DNA of 63,445 nucleotides from contig JACMPF010000208.1 in the NCBI GenBank assembly GCA_014377665.1, forward strand, positions 1 through 63,445, written 5' to 3'. The notes under the pieces were generated by a model, which saw only the letters and a program-made list of their open reading frames with translations, ran no database searches and was not told where the DNA came from. Positions 17,026 to 25,424 of the stretch are shown here, in pieces. This DNA is from Pedobacter sp. GTDB lineage: Bacteria; Bacteroidota; Bacteroidia; Sphingobacteriales; Sphingobacteriaceae. How positions within the stretch are numbered: position 1 is the stretch's first letter; the number at the start of each line of letters is the position of its first letter. The translations under genes and the position numbers were made by a program.

Positions 17026-18128
17026 TATTTTGCTCCTATTAATGTTTGTGAAGTGATGTAATCAACCACCGCCTCAAAGTTACCCTTTTGTTCGTAAACT
17101 GCCAATTGCCTGTCAGCACCTGTTCCGTTTTCCAGTATTTTTAGCACGTAGTTGATCTCACGTCTGCAGCCCAATTCATCTACAACATCATCTATAAAGT
17201 CTAATAATTCCAAGATTAGATTGCGACAATTCACTTCCATCTCTTTACCGAAATCAATTAGGTTTCCATCAATTCCATAACGGGCGGCCCTCCATTTATT
17301 TTCATTTATTAGGGCTCTGGAATAACTAATGAATTTCATGTTTTGTAGTCTAAGCTTATAAAGCTTAGCACATAGGCATTGAAATAACGCGGTAAAGGCC
17401 ATGGTCTCATCAATAAGCATCGGACAATCACAAATCCTAAATTCAATAGTCTCAAAGAAGGGATGCACACGTATGTCCCACCAGATTTTTTTAGCGTTAT
17501 CAATACTGTTCGTCTTGATCAGCAGTTTGACGTAATTGTCATAATCTTCGATGCTATTGAAGATATCAGGAATGCCTGTTCTTGGAAATTTGTCAAATAC
17601 TTTAGTCCGGAAAGATTTATAGCCTGTGTTTCTGTTTTCCCAGAATGGTGAATTAGTGGAAAGGGCAAATACGTGGGGCAAGAAATAACGAACCTGATTG
17701 GCAATATGTATTGCCAACTCCCTGGATTGGAATCCGACATGCACATGCAGGCCGAAAATTAGATTTGACCTGGCTGCTTCTTGCAGTTCGTTTACAATCT
17801 CGCTGTACCTTGGGTGTTCCGTGATTAGCTGTTTTTCCCAATGTGAAAATGGGTGGGTACCAGATGCTCCAATGCGTAGGCCCTGTTCTCCCGCAAGTTG
17901 AGACACGGTTAATCGCAGCTGTGAGATTTCCTCCCTGGCTTGATCGGTATTCTTACAAATTCCTGTGCCTACTTCCACTACAGCCTGGTGCATTTCTGCT
18001 TTAACCTGATCTTTATGGATCTTCTGCGCTGCCTCAACAATTTTTTGGTCATGTGAGGTCAACTCACGGGTAACAGGGTCAATCACCATGTATTCCTCTT
18101 CTATACCAAGCGTAAATTCGTTTTTCAT
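17025..18128 (-). CDS. Carboxylate-amine ligase, glutamate-cysteine ligase family 2 (YbdK-like)
   Basis: Member of the GCS2 family, which joins the gamma-carboxylate of glutamate (or a similar acid) to an amine using ATP. The frame extends to 18176, but the ATG at 18128 (MKNEFTLGIEEEYMVID) gives the typical family N-terminus, for 367 residues. Key features are the metal-binding GIEEEYMVIDPVT, MHQAVVEVGTGIC, GASGTHPFSHW, FGLHVHVGF and RDIR-like WWDIRVHPFFETIEFRICD segments. It starts 13 bases after the ATP-grasp gene and shares a base with the next one. E. coli YbdK has weak Glu-Cys ligase activity; the real substrate here is unknown. Confidence 0.9.
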   Translation of the reverse strand: MKNEFTLGIEEEYMVIDPVTRELTSHDQKIVEAAQKIHKDQVKAEMHQAVVEVGTGICKNTDQAREEISQLRLTVSQLAGEQGLRIGASGTHPFSHWEKQLITEHPRYSEIVNELQEAARSNLIFGLHVHVGFQSRELAIHIANQVRYFLPHVFALSTNSPFWENRNTGYKSFRTKVFDKFPRTGIPDIFNSIEDYDNYVKLLIKTNSIDNAKKIWWDIRVHPFFETIEFRICDCPMLIDETMAFTALFQCLCAKLYKLRLQNMKFISYSRALINENKWRAARYGIDGNLIDFGKEMEVNCRNLILELLDFIDDVVDELGCRREINYVLKILENGTGADRQLAVYEQKGNFEAVVDYITSQTLIGAK

Positions 18129-18141
18129 AGTTGACCCTGGT

Positions 18142-19191
18142 TTATTTTTTAGGTTTAGTTGGAGCTTTTTCTGCAATTCCTGCTGCGGCTTTTACTTTTG
18201 GCTTTGCTTTATTTGTTGCGTTTGTGGTTGAGCTAGCGTTTAAGGGCAGTCCACTCGCAGAGGCTTTTACATAAGTTCCCCAGGTTAAGTTATCCTGTCC
18301 GTCAACCTGTGCCTTAGCGCGTTCAATAGCATATTGAGCAGTGGTTTCCACCACCCAGTCAAAGTTTGCTTGTCCAACGCTGGTCACCTCCGCATCTGGA
18401 GCAGGGTTACAGAAGTCAATGGCATATGGAATTCCATCCCTTACCGCGAACTCTACGGTATTAAAGTCGTACCCCAAATATTCGTTGAGCTTCAATACGT
18501 AATCATGAATGGTTTGTAGTAGCGCTTCGCTGGAAGGGGGGGAGTCCACTTGGTAACGCAAATGGAATGGGTTTCTTGGTTCATATTGCATAATTCGAAC
18601 GTGCTTTCCACCAATGCAATAGCATCTGAAATATTCGGTGAATTCAATTTCTTCCTGCAGCATCATCACAGTACGTCTTGTCTGACTATGCTTGTCAAAG
18701 AAGTCTTCTTTATCATGTAGTTTATAAACCTCCTTCCAACCTCCGCCGTCAAACGGTTTCATGTAAGCAGGAAACCCCGTGTATTCAAAAATCTGCTCCC
18801 AGGCCATAGGAAAGGCTAGGTTGCTAAATGATTGATCAGAGGTATCATCTGGCATTTCGTAAGATGGGATTAATGCCGTTTTAGGGACTGGAACCCCTAT
18901 TTTTACGGCCAGAGCATTGTTGAAAAATTTCTCGTCTGCACTCCACCAAAATGGGTTATTTATGACAGCGGTACCTGTGATTGCTGCATTTTTTAGTGCG
19001 GAACGATAGAAGGGTACATCTTGAGAAATCCTGTCAATGATAACGGCGTAATCCATCGCCTCTGCCTGGAGGATCTTGTCGATGCTGACAAACTCAGCAC
19101 TAATATTTTTTTCTGCTATATCGTTAATGCGCTTTACAATTGCCTCGGGAAACGATCGTTCCCTGCCAAATAAGATTCCGATTTTCTTCAT
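18142..19191 (-). CDS. ATP-grasp domain ligase with Lys/Ala-rich tail
   Basis: Canonical-order ATP-grasp enzyme of 349 residues, resembling RimK-type amino-acid ligases. Visible in order: ATP lysine loop YMKPFDGGGWKEVY (Lys145, Gly149-151), the QEE hinge (Gln179-Glu181) in VMMLQEEIEFTEYFRCY, and the metal end TVEFAVRDGIPYAIDFCNPAPD (Glu247, Asp259, Asn262). The last 35 residues are Lys/Ala/Pro-rich and probably disordered. It follows the esterase by 56 bases and precedes GCS2 by 13. Together with GCS2 and the permuted ATP-grasp it gives this operon three different amide-forming enzymes. Substrates unknown. Confidence 0.85.
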   Translation of the reverse strand: MKKIGILFGRERSFPEAIVKRINDIAEKNISAEFVSIDKILQAEAMDYAVIIDRISQDVPFYRSALKNAAITGTAVINNPFWWSADEKFFNNALAVKIGVPVPKTALIPSYEMPDDTSDQSFSNLAFPMAWEQIFEYTGFPAYMKPFDGGGWKEVYKLHDKEDFFDKHSQTRRTVMMLQEEIEFTEYFRCYCIGGKHVRIMQYEPRNPFHLRYQVDSPPSSEALLQTIHDYVLKLNEYLGYDFNTVEFAVRDGIPYAIDFCNPAPDAEVTSVGQANFDWVVETTAQYAIERAKAQVDGQDNLTWGTYVKASASGLPLNASSTTNATNKAKPKVKAAAGIAEKAPTKPKK

Positions 19192-19247
19192 AATTGTATT
19201 TAATATTTAGTTCTAAATGTTTTAATGATGAAACCCTTATAAAAGTT

Positions 19248-19952
19248 TTATAATTGTGATAAGTAATCTGGTAGCATGGTGCGCCAAATGGGCCAGTCGT
19301 GGTCTGCATTGTGTCTGATGTCTAACCAATGATCTATTCCTTTCGCCTTCAGGATACCAGATAGCCTTTCATTGTCGGCCCTGCAGATGTCCCGATCGGA
19401 CGTACCCAGTACAATCTTCATGTTCCATAAATCGGGGTTGCTGTCATTCACCAAATAATCCACTGGGTTATTAAAATAGACATCATCGTTGTAAAAACCG
19501 TCAAGCTGACTGCGCATGTCGAAAGCTCCACTCATACTAAACATATGACTCACTAGCCATGGATGTCTAAAAGCGAAATTAGCGGCGTGGTAGCCGCCGA
19601 AGCTACATCCGGCGGTAACTATTTTAGTATGACCTGTCTCGTGCTTTGCCAATGGAACTACTTCCTCTAGAATAGCCCTGTCGTAACAGATGTGGCTGCC
19701 AGCGCGCTGAGCAGGATGTGCGGCTTTATTGTACCAACTCTTTTCATCTATACTGTCGACGCAGTAGACCTTAATTTTTCCTTCCTCAATAAACCATTGG
19801 ATGGAGTCGATCATCTTGAAATCCTTGTTCTGATAGTACCTCCCCATACTTGTAGGGAACAGGATTATCGGATAACCGCTATGCCCATAGATAAGGAGCT
19901 CGAAATTCCCGCTAAGGTTATGACTATACCATTTTTTATATTCTTCTTGCAT
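19248..19952 (-). CDS. Alpha/beta-hydrolase, putative esterase family (first gene of amidoligase operon)
   Basis: Alpha/beta-hydrolase fold protein of 234 residues with no signal peptide, so cytoplasmic. The nucleophile elbow is G-C-S117-F-G-G (TAGCSFGGYHAANFAFRHP), with a likely catalytic His218 in HNADHDWPIW and an acid near Asp186 (GTSDRDIC). It resembles the putative-esterase (esterase D / trehalose mycolyltransferase-like) family. It is the first gene of the minus-strand operon running down to 14999, and the divergent gene at 20081 is a second esterase. A role in releasing, hydrolysing or acyl-transferring the operon's product is inference. Confidence 0.85.
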   Translation of the reverse strand: MQEEYKKWYSHNLSGNFELLIYGHSGYPIILFPTSMGRYYQNKDFKMIDSIQWFIEEGKIKVYCVDSIDEKSWYNKAAHPAQRAGSHICYDRAILEEVVPLAKHETGHTKIVTAGCSFGGYHAANFAFRHPWLVSHMFSMSGAFDMRSQLDGFYNDDVYFNNPVDYLVNDSNPDLWNMKIVLGTSDRDICRADNERLSGILKAKGIDHWLDIRHNADHDWPIWRTMLPDYLSQL

Positions 19953-20080
19953 GGCAATTCATTTAGGTGCATTAAGGTATGGAATTTCAGTGTTAAACAA
20001 AATTACAAGGGCTGAATAATTTGTATGGTTTAATGGTAGCTTTGCAACTCAAAAATAAGTGAGGGAGAACTAGTTGAAAT
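19953..20080. promoter_or_regulatory. Divergent promoter region of the amidoligase cluster
   Basis: A 128-base AT-rich gap separates the minus-strand operon start (19952) from the plus-strand esterase start (20081), so promoters for both must lie here. On the plus strand TAGCTTTG (20037-20044), with a TTTG at 20020-20023, fits the Bacteroidota TTTG / TAnnTTTG pattern with slightly short spacing (13 bases). Confidence 0.5.
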
Positions 20081-20899
20081 ATGAATGCCGATGTATTAAT
20101 TCCACACATTGTTAAAACTGATCATACTTTAAATTCTGTCCATCTTAAAAGGACTGTTGAATTTGATGTGTTTTTGCCGTACAATCTTTTAGGCAACGAA
20201 GAGCTAAACTTGCTCCTACTAAATGATGGTCAGGATTCTGTGGAGTTAAAGGTTCAGGAAACCCTTTCTGATTTATACTCCAGAGGCATAGTAGGAGCAA
20301 TATTGGTAGTGGCCATTAAAGCATCCGAAGAAAGGTTAGATGAATACGGGATTATTGGAAGGCCTGATTTCATTAATCGTGGCGCGAAGGCAGCAGCTTA
20401 TAGTAATTTCGTTGCTAAGGAGTTATTTCCGATGTTAGCGAAAATAGTCAGCTTTCCAATAAAAGGAAGCCGTGCATTTGCTGGGTTTTCATTAGGAGGA
20501 TTAAGTGCATTTGATATTGTCTGGAATAATGAAGCACTTTTCAATATTGTAGGGGTTATGTCTGGCTCTTTCTGGTGGCGAAAGAAAGACTTAAAATTTG
20601 GCTACACTGATTCTGATCGCATTATGCACGAGGTAATAAGAGAATCTCCTATCAAACCAAATATCAAATTCTGGCTAATGACAGGCACGGAAGATGAAAA
20701 AGCAGACCGCAATAAGAATGGCATTATAGATTCTATTGATGATACCATTGACATTATTAAAGAGTTGATAAGTAAGGGCTACCAGAGACCTAAGGACATT
20801 CGATACTATGAGATGGTAGGTGGTGAGCATAATGTGGCTACTTGGTCCAAAGCATTGCCTGCATTTCTAAAATGGGCTTTTCCTGCTAAGCATGCGTAG
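20081..20899 (+). CDS. Putative esterase (enterochelin-esterase-like) with EF-hand-like insert
   Basis: Alpha/beta-hydrolase of 272 residues in the putative esterase (esterase D / Fes-like) group. Nucleophile elbow GFSLGGLSAF (Ser137) and catalytic His250 in GGEHNVATW are clear; no signal peptide is seen. An unusual segment at 209-221, DRNKNGIIDSIDD, has the spacing of a calcium-binding EF-hand loop (Asp/Asn at alternate positions, Gly at position 6, acidic end). It is divergent from, and only 128 bases from, the amidoligase operon, so it probably belongs to the same system. Substrate unknown; the pairing of two different esterases is notable. Confidence 0.85.
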   Translation: MNADVLIPHIVKTDHTLNSVHLKRTVEFDVFLPYNLLGNEELNLLLLNDGQDSVELKVQETLSDLYSRGIVGAILVVAIKASEERLDEYGIIGRPDFINRGAKAAAYSNFVAKELFPMLAKIVSFPIKGSRAFAGFSLGGLSAFDIVWNNEALFNIVGVMSGSFWWRKKDLKFGYTDSDRIMHEVIRESPIKPNIKFWLMTGTEDEKADRNKNGIIDSIDDTIDIIKELISKGYQRPKDIRYYEMVGGEHNVATWSKALPAFLKWAFPAKHA

Positions 20900-21095
20900 C
20901 CTCATCATCTAATGAATCTTTAAAATCTTCCGCATTCTCATCCGCTTGCATATTAGCTTCGCCTTCAGGTTCCATGTTGTTATCCAAGCGGTTGTTCCAT
21001 TCATCAAGACCAGTTTTGTTCAATTTATCATTTTTTGGCACTTGACCGCTGTCGCTTTTTTTAATTGGTTCAGAGTTAATATTTTGATCGTTCAT
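20886..21095 (-). CDS. Small acidic hydrophilic protein, unknown function
   Basis: 69-residue, highly polar and acidic protein rich in Asn, Asp, Glu and Lys, with no hydrophobic segment; probably disordered. Its 3' end overlaps the convergent esterase by 14 bases. The start is preceded by an A-rich stretch (aaaacaact), usual for Bacteroidota starts. Coding status rests on the clean biased composition and the position in a gap not otherwise explained. It could be a chance frame. Confidence 0.45.
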   Translation of the reverse strand: MNDQNINSEPIKKSDSGQVPKNDKLNKTGLDEWNNRLDNNMEPEGEANMQADENAEDFKDSLDDEATHA

Positions 21096-21245
21096 AGTTG
21101 TTTTGATGAATGCAGGTGCATGTTATGCTAATAACAAGTAATTATTAAGTTTGTTTCTAACTAAAAACTATCTCAATTCCTAAAATAACTTTACACAATT
21201 AATCGTGTATGGAAACCAATAAAACTGAGTCTGCGTACTAACACG

Positions 21246-21275
21246 TTGATATATCGATATTAAACATTATCTTTG
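21246..21275 (+). promoter_or_regulatory. Bacteroidota-type promoter of typA
   Basis: A TTG at 21246-21248, 19 bases, then TATCTTTG at 21268-21275: a full match to the TAnnTTTG -7 element with the expected spacing to the -33 TTG. It lies 22 bases upstream of the typA ATG. Confidence 0.7.
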
Positions 21276-21297
21276 CGCCAAAATTTACACGCATTTT

Positions 21298-23103
21298 ATG
21301 CAAAAAATAAGAAACATAGCTATTATAGCACACGTTGACCACGGTAAGACAACGCTGGTTGATAAGATATTACACTCTTGTTCCATTTTTCGTGATAACG
21401 AGCAAACAGGTGATTTAATTCTTGACAATAATGATCTGGAGCGCGAACGTGGCATTACCATCGTTTCGAAAAACGTTTCTGTGCAGTACAAAGATATTAA
21501 GATCAATATTATTGATACTCCTGGTCACGCAGATTTTGGTGGTGAGGTTGAGCGCGTATTGAAAATGGCCGATGGTGTTTTATTATTGTGCGATGCTTTT
21601 GAAGGTGCAATGCCTCAAACACGTTTCGTTACGCAAAAAGCACTTGCATTAGGTTTGAAACCAATTGTGGTTGTTAATAAAGTTGACAAAGAAAACTGCC
21701 GCCCTGAAGAAGTTTACGAGCAAATCTTTGAATTGTTCTTCAACCTTGAGGCTACAGAAGATCAGTTAGACTTCCCTGTTATATACGGTTCATCTAAACA
21801 AGGATGGATGAGTACAGACTGGAAAGTTCCAACTACAGATATTTTCGCATTATTGGATGCAGTGGTTGCTAACATCCCCGCTCCACCAATGTTGGAAGGT
21901 ACACTTCAAATGCAGATCACTTCGTTAGATTATTCTTCTTTCGTAGGTCGTATCGCAGTTGGTCGTGTTCACCGCGGTGTGATTAAAGAAAACCAACCGG
22001 TTACCTTGATCAAACGTGATGGTAAAATGGTTAAATCAAGGGTAAAGGAACTTTATATTTTTGAAGGTCTTGGTAAAGTCAGAACAACAGAAGTGAAATC
22101 TGGTGATATTTGCGCTGTTGTTGGTATCGATGGTTTCGATATCGGTGATACCATTGCTGACTTTGATGCTCCAGAACAATTGCCGGTTATCAAAATCGAT
22201 GAGCCAACAATGAACATGTTGTTTACCATTAACAACTCACCATTCTTTGGTAAAGAAGGTAAATTTGTTACTTCTCAACGTATCAAAGAACGTTTGTATA
22301 AAGAGATGGAGAAAAACCTTGCGCTTAAAGTTGTAGAAACAGAATCTCCTGATGCATACCTTGTGTATGGACGGGGCATCCTCCATTTATCTGTATTGAT
22401 CGAGACTATGCGTCGCGAAGGGTATGAGATTCAGGTTGGTCAGCCACAAGTTATCATCAAAGAAATTGATGGTAAGAAATGTGAGCCGGTTGAAACTTTA
22501 ATCGTTGATGTACCTGGTGAGGTTGCTGGTAAAGTAATTGAATTGGTAACTCAGCGTAAAGGTGAGTTGTTGATTATGGAGCCAAAAGGTGACTTACAAC
22601 ACTTGGAATTTGAGATTCCTGCACGTGGTATCATTGGCTTAAGAAACAATGTGCTTACTGCAACAGGTGGTGAAGCAATTATGGCTCACCGTTTCAAAGC
22701 TTACGAACCTTGGAAAGGTACCATCCCTGGAAGATTGAATGGTGTATTGGTATCTATGGAAAAAGGTAGTACAACTGCTTACTCAATAGATAAATTGCAA
22801 GACAGAGGACGTTTCTTTGTTGATCCGGGTGTAGATGTTTACGAAGGTCAGATCATGGGTGAGCACATCCGAGATAATGATTTAGTGGTGAACATCGTTA
22901 AAGGTAAAGCGTTGACTAACATGCGTGCCTCAGGTACGGACGATAGTAACCGAATAGCGCCTGCAATCAAATTTTCATTAGAGGAAGCGATGGAGTATAT
23001 CCAGGCTGATGAGTACATCGAAATCACTCCATTGAGCATGCGTTTACGCAAAATCTTCTTAACGGAAAACGAACGTAAAGTTAAAGGGAAACAATTCCAA
23101 TAA
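21298..23103 (+). CDS. typA: Translational GTPase TypA/BipA
   Basis: Ribosome-associated GTPase needed for ribosome assembly and growth under stress or cold in other bacteria. The 601 residues match the family. The G domain shows AHVDHGKTTL (residues 11-20), the RERGIT switch, DTPGHADFGG and NKVDKEN. EF-G-like domains follow, and the C-terminal TypA-specific domain ends with the usual Lys/Arg-rich tail. A well-formed promoter precedes it and a hairpin terminator follows, so it is transcribed alone. Confidence 0.98.
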   Translation: MQKIRNIAIIAHVDHGKTTLVDKILHSCSIFRDNEQTGDLILDNNDLERERGITIVSKNVSVQYKDIKINIIDTPGHADFGGEVERVLKMADGVLLLCDAFEGAMPQTRFVTQKALALGLKPIVVVNKVDKENCRPEEVYEQIFELFFNLEATEDQLDFPVIYGSSKQGWMSTDWKVPTTDIFALLDAVVANIPAPPMLEGTLQMQITSLDYSSFVGRIAVGRVHRGVIKENQPVTLIKRDGKMVKSRVKELYIFEGLGKVRTTEVKSGDICAVVGIDGFDIGDTIADFDAPEQLPVIKIDEPTMNMLFTINNSPFFGKEGKFVTSQRIKERLYKEMEKNLALKVVETESPDAYLVYGRGILHLSVLIETMRREGYEIQVGQPQVIIKEIDGKKCEPVETLIVDVPGEVAGKVIELVTQRKGELLIMEPKGDLQHLEFEIPARGIIGLRNNVLTATGGEAIMAHRFKAYEPWKGTIPGRLNGVLVSMEKGSTTAYSIDKLQDRGRFFVDPGVDVYEGQIMGEHIRDNDLVVNIVKGKALTNMRASGTDDSNRIAPAIKFSLEEAMEYIQADEYIEITPLSMRLRKIFLTENERKVKGKQFQ

Positions 23104-23149
23104 AATAGCGCCCTCCTTTCGTTATGAAAGGCCGGACAATATAATATTT

Positions 23150-23182
23150 AGCCTGTAAGCGAAAGTTTACAGGCTTTTTTTT
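23150..23182 (+). terminator. Rho-independent terminator after typA
   Basis: Stem AGCCTGTAA / TTACAGGCT (23150-23158 with 23167-23175), a short loop containing GCGAAAG, and a run of eight T. A smaller hairpin CCTTTC/GAAAGG (23115-23131) precedes it. Confidence 0.85.
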
Positions 23183-23185
23183 GTC

Positions 23186-23193
23186 TAAATTTG
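23186..23193 (+). promoter_or_regulatory. Promoter -7 element for the SDR gene
   Basis: TAAATTTG fits TAnnTTTG exactly. It lies 21 bases before the preferred ATG at 23214 and just after the typA terminator. No convincing -33 TTG at standard spacing was found. Confidence 0.5.
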
Positions 23194-23213
23194 TAACAAT
23201 TAATACATATATC

Positions 23214-23930
23214 ATGGAATCATTAAAAGGAAAAAATGCGATAGTAACCGGTGCAGGCAAAGGGATTGGAAAGGCCATAGCTATTGCATTGGCTCAGGAA
23301 GGAGTTAATGTAGGATTGTTAGCCAGAACACTTTCTGATCTGGAAACGCTGGCCGAAGAACTTAAACACTACGGAGTGAAGACGTCCGTTGCTACGGTAG
23401 ACATTGCAGATATTATCGCCGTTGACGCAGCGGTTTTAAAGGTAAAAAATGAACTGGGTACAATTGATATTTTAATTAATAACGCCGGTACGGCCAGCTT
23501 TGGGAAGTTTTTGGAACTGCAGACTGCAAGATGGGAGGAGATCGTTAAGATCAACTTGTTTGGCGCATATTATACTACGCGTGCAGTATTGTCTGAAATG
23601 ATTGAGAAGCAGTCAGGCGACATCATCAATATTTCTTCCACAGCAGGTAAAAATGGCGCTGCGGTAACAAGCGCGTATAGTGCCTCTAAGTTTGCATTGA
23701 TTGGGATGTCTGAATCTTTGATGCAGGAAGTCCGAAAGCACAATATTAGGGTAAGTACGTTACTGCCTAGCACTGTTGCAAGTGATATGGCTAAGGACTT
23801 GAAGTTGACCGACGGTAATCCTGAGCGGGTAATGCAGCCTGAAGATCTGGCTGAGTTCATTATCGCACAACTAAAATTGAATCGCAGGGTATTTGTAAAA
23901 GAAGCAGGTCTCTGGTCTACAAATCCTTAG
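23214..23930 (+). CDS. SDR family 3-ketoacyl-ACP-reductase-like oxidoreductase
   Basis: Classical short-chain dehydrogenase/reductase, 238 residues from the ATG at 23214. The frame can extend to 23181, but that would begin inside the terminator and -7 element. The Rossmann motif [13 protein letters not shown], the NNAG motif (89-92), and the active site with a Ser near 142 (NISSTAGK), Tyr155 and Lys159 (YSASK) are all intact. LLARTL after strand 2 suggests NADP(H). It is FabG-like but not in a fatty-acid operon, so the substrate is unknown; many such proteins are annotated as 3-ketoacyl-ACP reductases. Confidence 0.9.
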   Translation: MESLKGKNAIVTGAGKGIGKAIAIALAQEGVNVGLLARTLSDLETLAEELKHYGVKTSVATVDIADIIAVDAAVLKVKNELGTIDILINNAGTASFGKFLELQTARWEEIVKINLFGAYYTTRAVLSEMIEKQSGDIINISSTAGKNGAAVTSAYSASKFALIGMSESLMQEVRKHNIRVSTLLPSTVASDMAKDLKLTDGNPERVMQPEDLAEFIIAQLKLNRRVFVKEAGLWSTNP

Positions 23931-23940
23931 AGCTGAGCAT

Positions 23941-23977
23941 AAAAAAATGGGATCCTCCTACGAAGATCCCATTTTGA
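23941..23977. terminator. Bidirectional terminator hairpin
   Basis: AAAATGGGATC and GATCCCATTTT form a strong stem around a short loop between the convergent SDR and PfpI genes. The A-run and T-run flanks let it act on both strands. Confidence 0.8.
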
Positions 23978-23996
23978 TAGCAAATGGCTTAAAATA

Positions 23997-24560
23997 CTAA
24001 GCATGCTGGCCATCATGTTTGCCCTCGGCAAATTCTTCAACGATCTTGTCATTGAAGGCTGGTAGATCTTTCGGGCTGCGGCTAGTCACCAAACCCTGAT
24101 CTACGACGACTTCTTCATCGTACCATTCTGCACCTGCATTCTGCAAGTCTATTTTAATAGCCTTAGTAGAGGTCATTTTTCTTCCCGACACAACTTCTGC
24201 GGTAATTAACACCTGTGGGCCATGACATATGGCAGCGACTGGTTTGCCAGCTTCGAAGAATTTTTTGACAAACGCGATAGCTTCATCATTCTTTCTCAAT
24301 GAATCGGGATTTAAAACTCCTCCTGGTATCAAAAGTCCGTGATAGTCCTCCGCTTTTGCTTCCGAAATGGTTTTGTCAACATCGACACCAATTGTCCATT
24401 CATTGTCGCCCTTCATGGCATTAATTTTTCCTAGCTTGGAGGATATAATATGCACTGTTGCACCTTCTTCTTTTAGTCTTTTAACCGGACTGGTCAATTC
24501 AGTTTCTTCGAAACCACTATCTGATAGCACAGCAATTGTGCGGTTACTTAATTGTCCCAT
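23997..24560 (-). CDS. DJ-1/PfpI family protein (type 1 glutamine amidotransferase-like)
   Basis: PfpI/YhbO-type member of the DJ-1 superfamily, 187 residues from the ATG at 24560 (MGQLSNRTIAVLSDSGFEE); an upstream ATG at 24578 is less typical. The nucleophile elbow AAICHGPQVL is intact, and the PGGVLNPDSLR segment precedes it. Relatives are reported as stress-protective deglycases or chaperones, and some as proteases; the exact activity is debated. It is a monocistronic gene next to a terminator, and a general stress role is inferred. Confidence 0.92.
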   Translation of the reverse strand: MGQLSNRTIAVLSDSGFEETELTSPVKRLKEEGATVHIISSKLGKINAMKGDNEWTIGVDVDKTISEAKAEDYHGLLIPGGVLNPDSLRKNDEAIAFVKKFFEAGKPVAAICHGPQVLITAEVVSGRKMTSTKAIKIDLQNAGAEWYDEEVVVDQGLVTSRSPKDLPAFNDKIVEEFAEGKHDGQHA

Positions 24561-24654
24561 AATGATGTTTTTTAACAATAATTTTTATCGGGTTTGATTA
24601 GCAAGACCTATTATAAATACATCCAGGGGAAAAGATTGTTTGTAAAGCCTTTAA

Positions 24655-25404
24655 TTAGTCATTTGTTTTTCTGTATTTGACAAAATAAGTCAGTAGATTC
24701 AATGCGATGACCACATGGTTAATTAAATTAGGTATCAGACCGTAATACTTTTTGAAGATGCTAAAACGTTCTATTAAGCTGGCGAAATGTTTCTTTTTAG
24801 ACATGCCGCCTACTAAATATTTAGCAACATAGATGTGTGTGTTTACAATACTGGAAGCTTTCTTTGCTGCCTTTATAACCCAGTCTATATCAGAGCTATA
24901 TTTGTATTGCAAGTCATAGGGCTCTGTAATGGAGCGCTTGATGTAGACTGCCTGATGACCAACGCTCATCCCGTATTTGAAACTATGCCAGTTGAAGTTT
25001 TCAGGAGCGCAGTGCCTTCGTTGACCCAGGCTTTGCCATTGTTCGTTATACATTTCTGTTTCCCCGTAATAAATATCTGCAGATTCCGATGATTGAAACA
25101 CATCTTCAACTGTTTCAGTGGAATAGATTTCATCGCCGGAGTTCATGAAAAGTACGTATTCTCCGGTGGCCAATGCAAGCCCTTTGTTCATCGCATGATA
25201 AATACCATGGTCAGGTTCTGAAATGAATTTGGCGAGTCGATTCTGAAATTTACGGATAACTTCCATTGTGCCATCTTTAGAATCGCCATCAATTAGGATG
25301 TATTCGATATTGGGGTAAGTTTGGTTGAGTACAGACAGCATCGTCCGTTCAATGTCTTTTACATTGTTGTAAACGATGGTTATGACACTTAATTTGGGTT
25401 GCAT
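24655..25404 (-). CDS. Glycosyltransferase family 2
   Basis: GT-A fold glycosyltransferase of 249 residues. The N-terminal VITIVYNNVKDIERTMLSVL, IEYILIDGDSKDGT and FMNSGDEIY (the metal-binding DxD equivalent) are typical of GT2 enzymes that resemble WcaA/PGL-type transferases. No membrane segment is clear apart from a weakly hydrophobic C-terminal stretch. It lies 20 bases downstream of a GT4 gene on the same strand and belongs to the glycan cluster. Donor and acceptor sugars cannot be read. Confidence 0.92.
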   Translation of the reverse strand: MQPKLSVITIVYNNVKDIERTMLSVLNQTYPNIEYILIDGDSKDGTMEVIRKFQNRLAKFISEPDHGIYHAMNKGLALATGEYVLFMNSGDEIYSTETVEDVFQSSESADIYYGETEMYNEQWQSLGQRRHCAPENFNWHSFKYGMSVGHQAVYIKRSITEPYDLQYKYSSDIDWVIKAAKKASSIVNTHIYVAKYLVGGMSKKKHFASLIERFSIFKKYYGLIPNLINHVVIALNLLTYFVKYRKTND

Positions 25405-25424
25405 GAGGTGTCCCTAATATAGTT

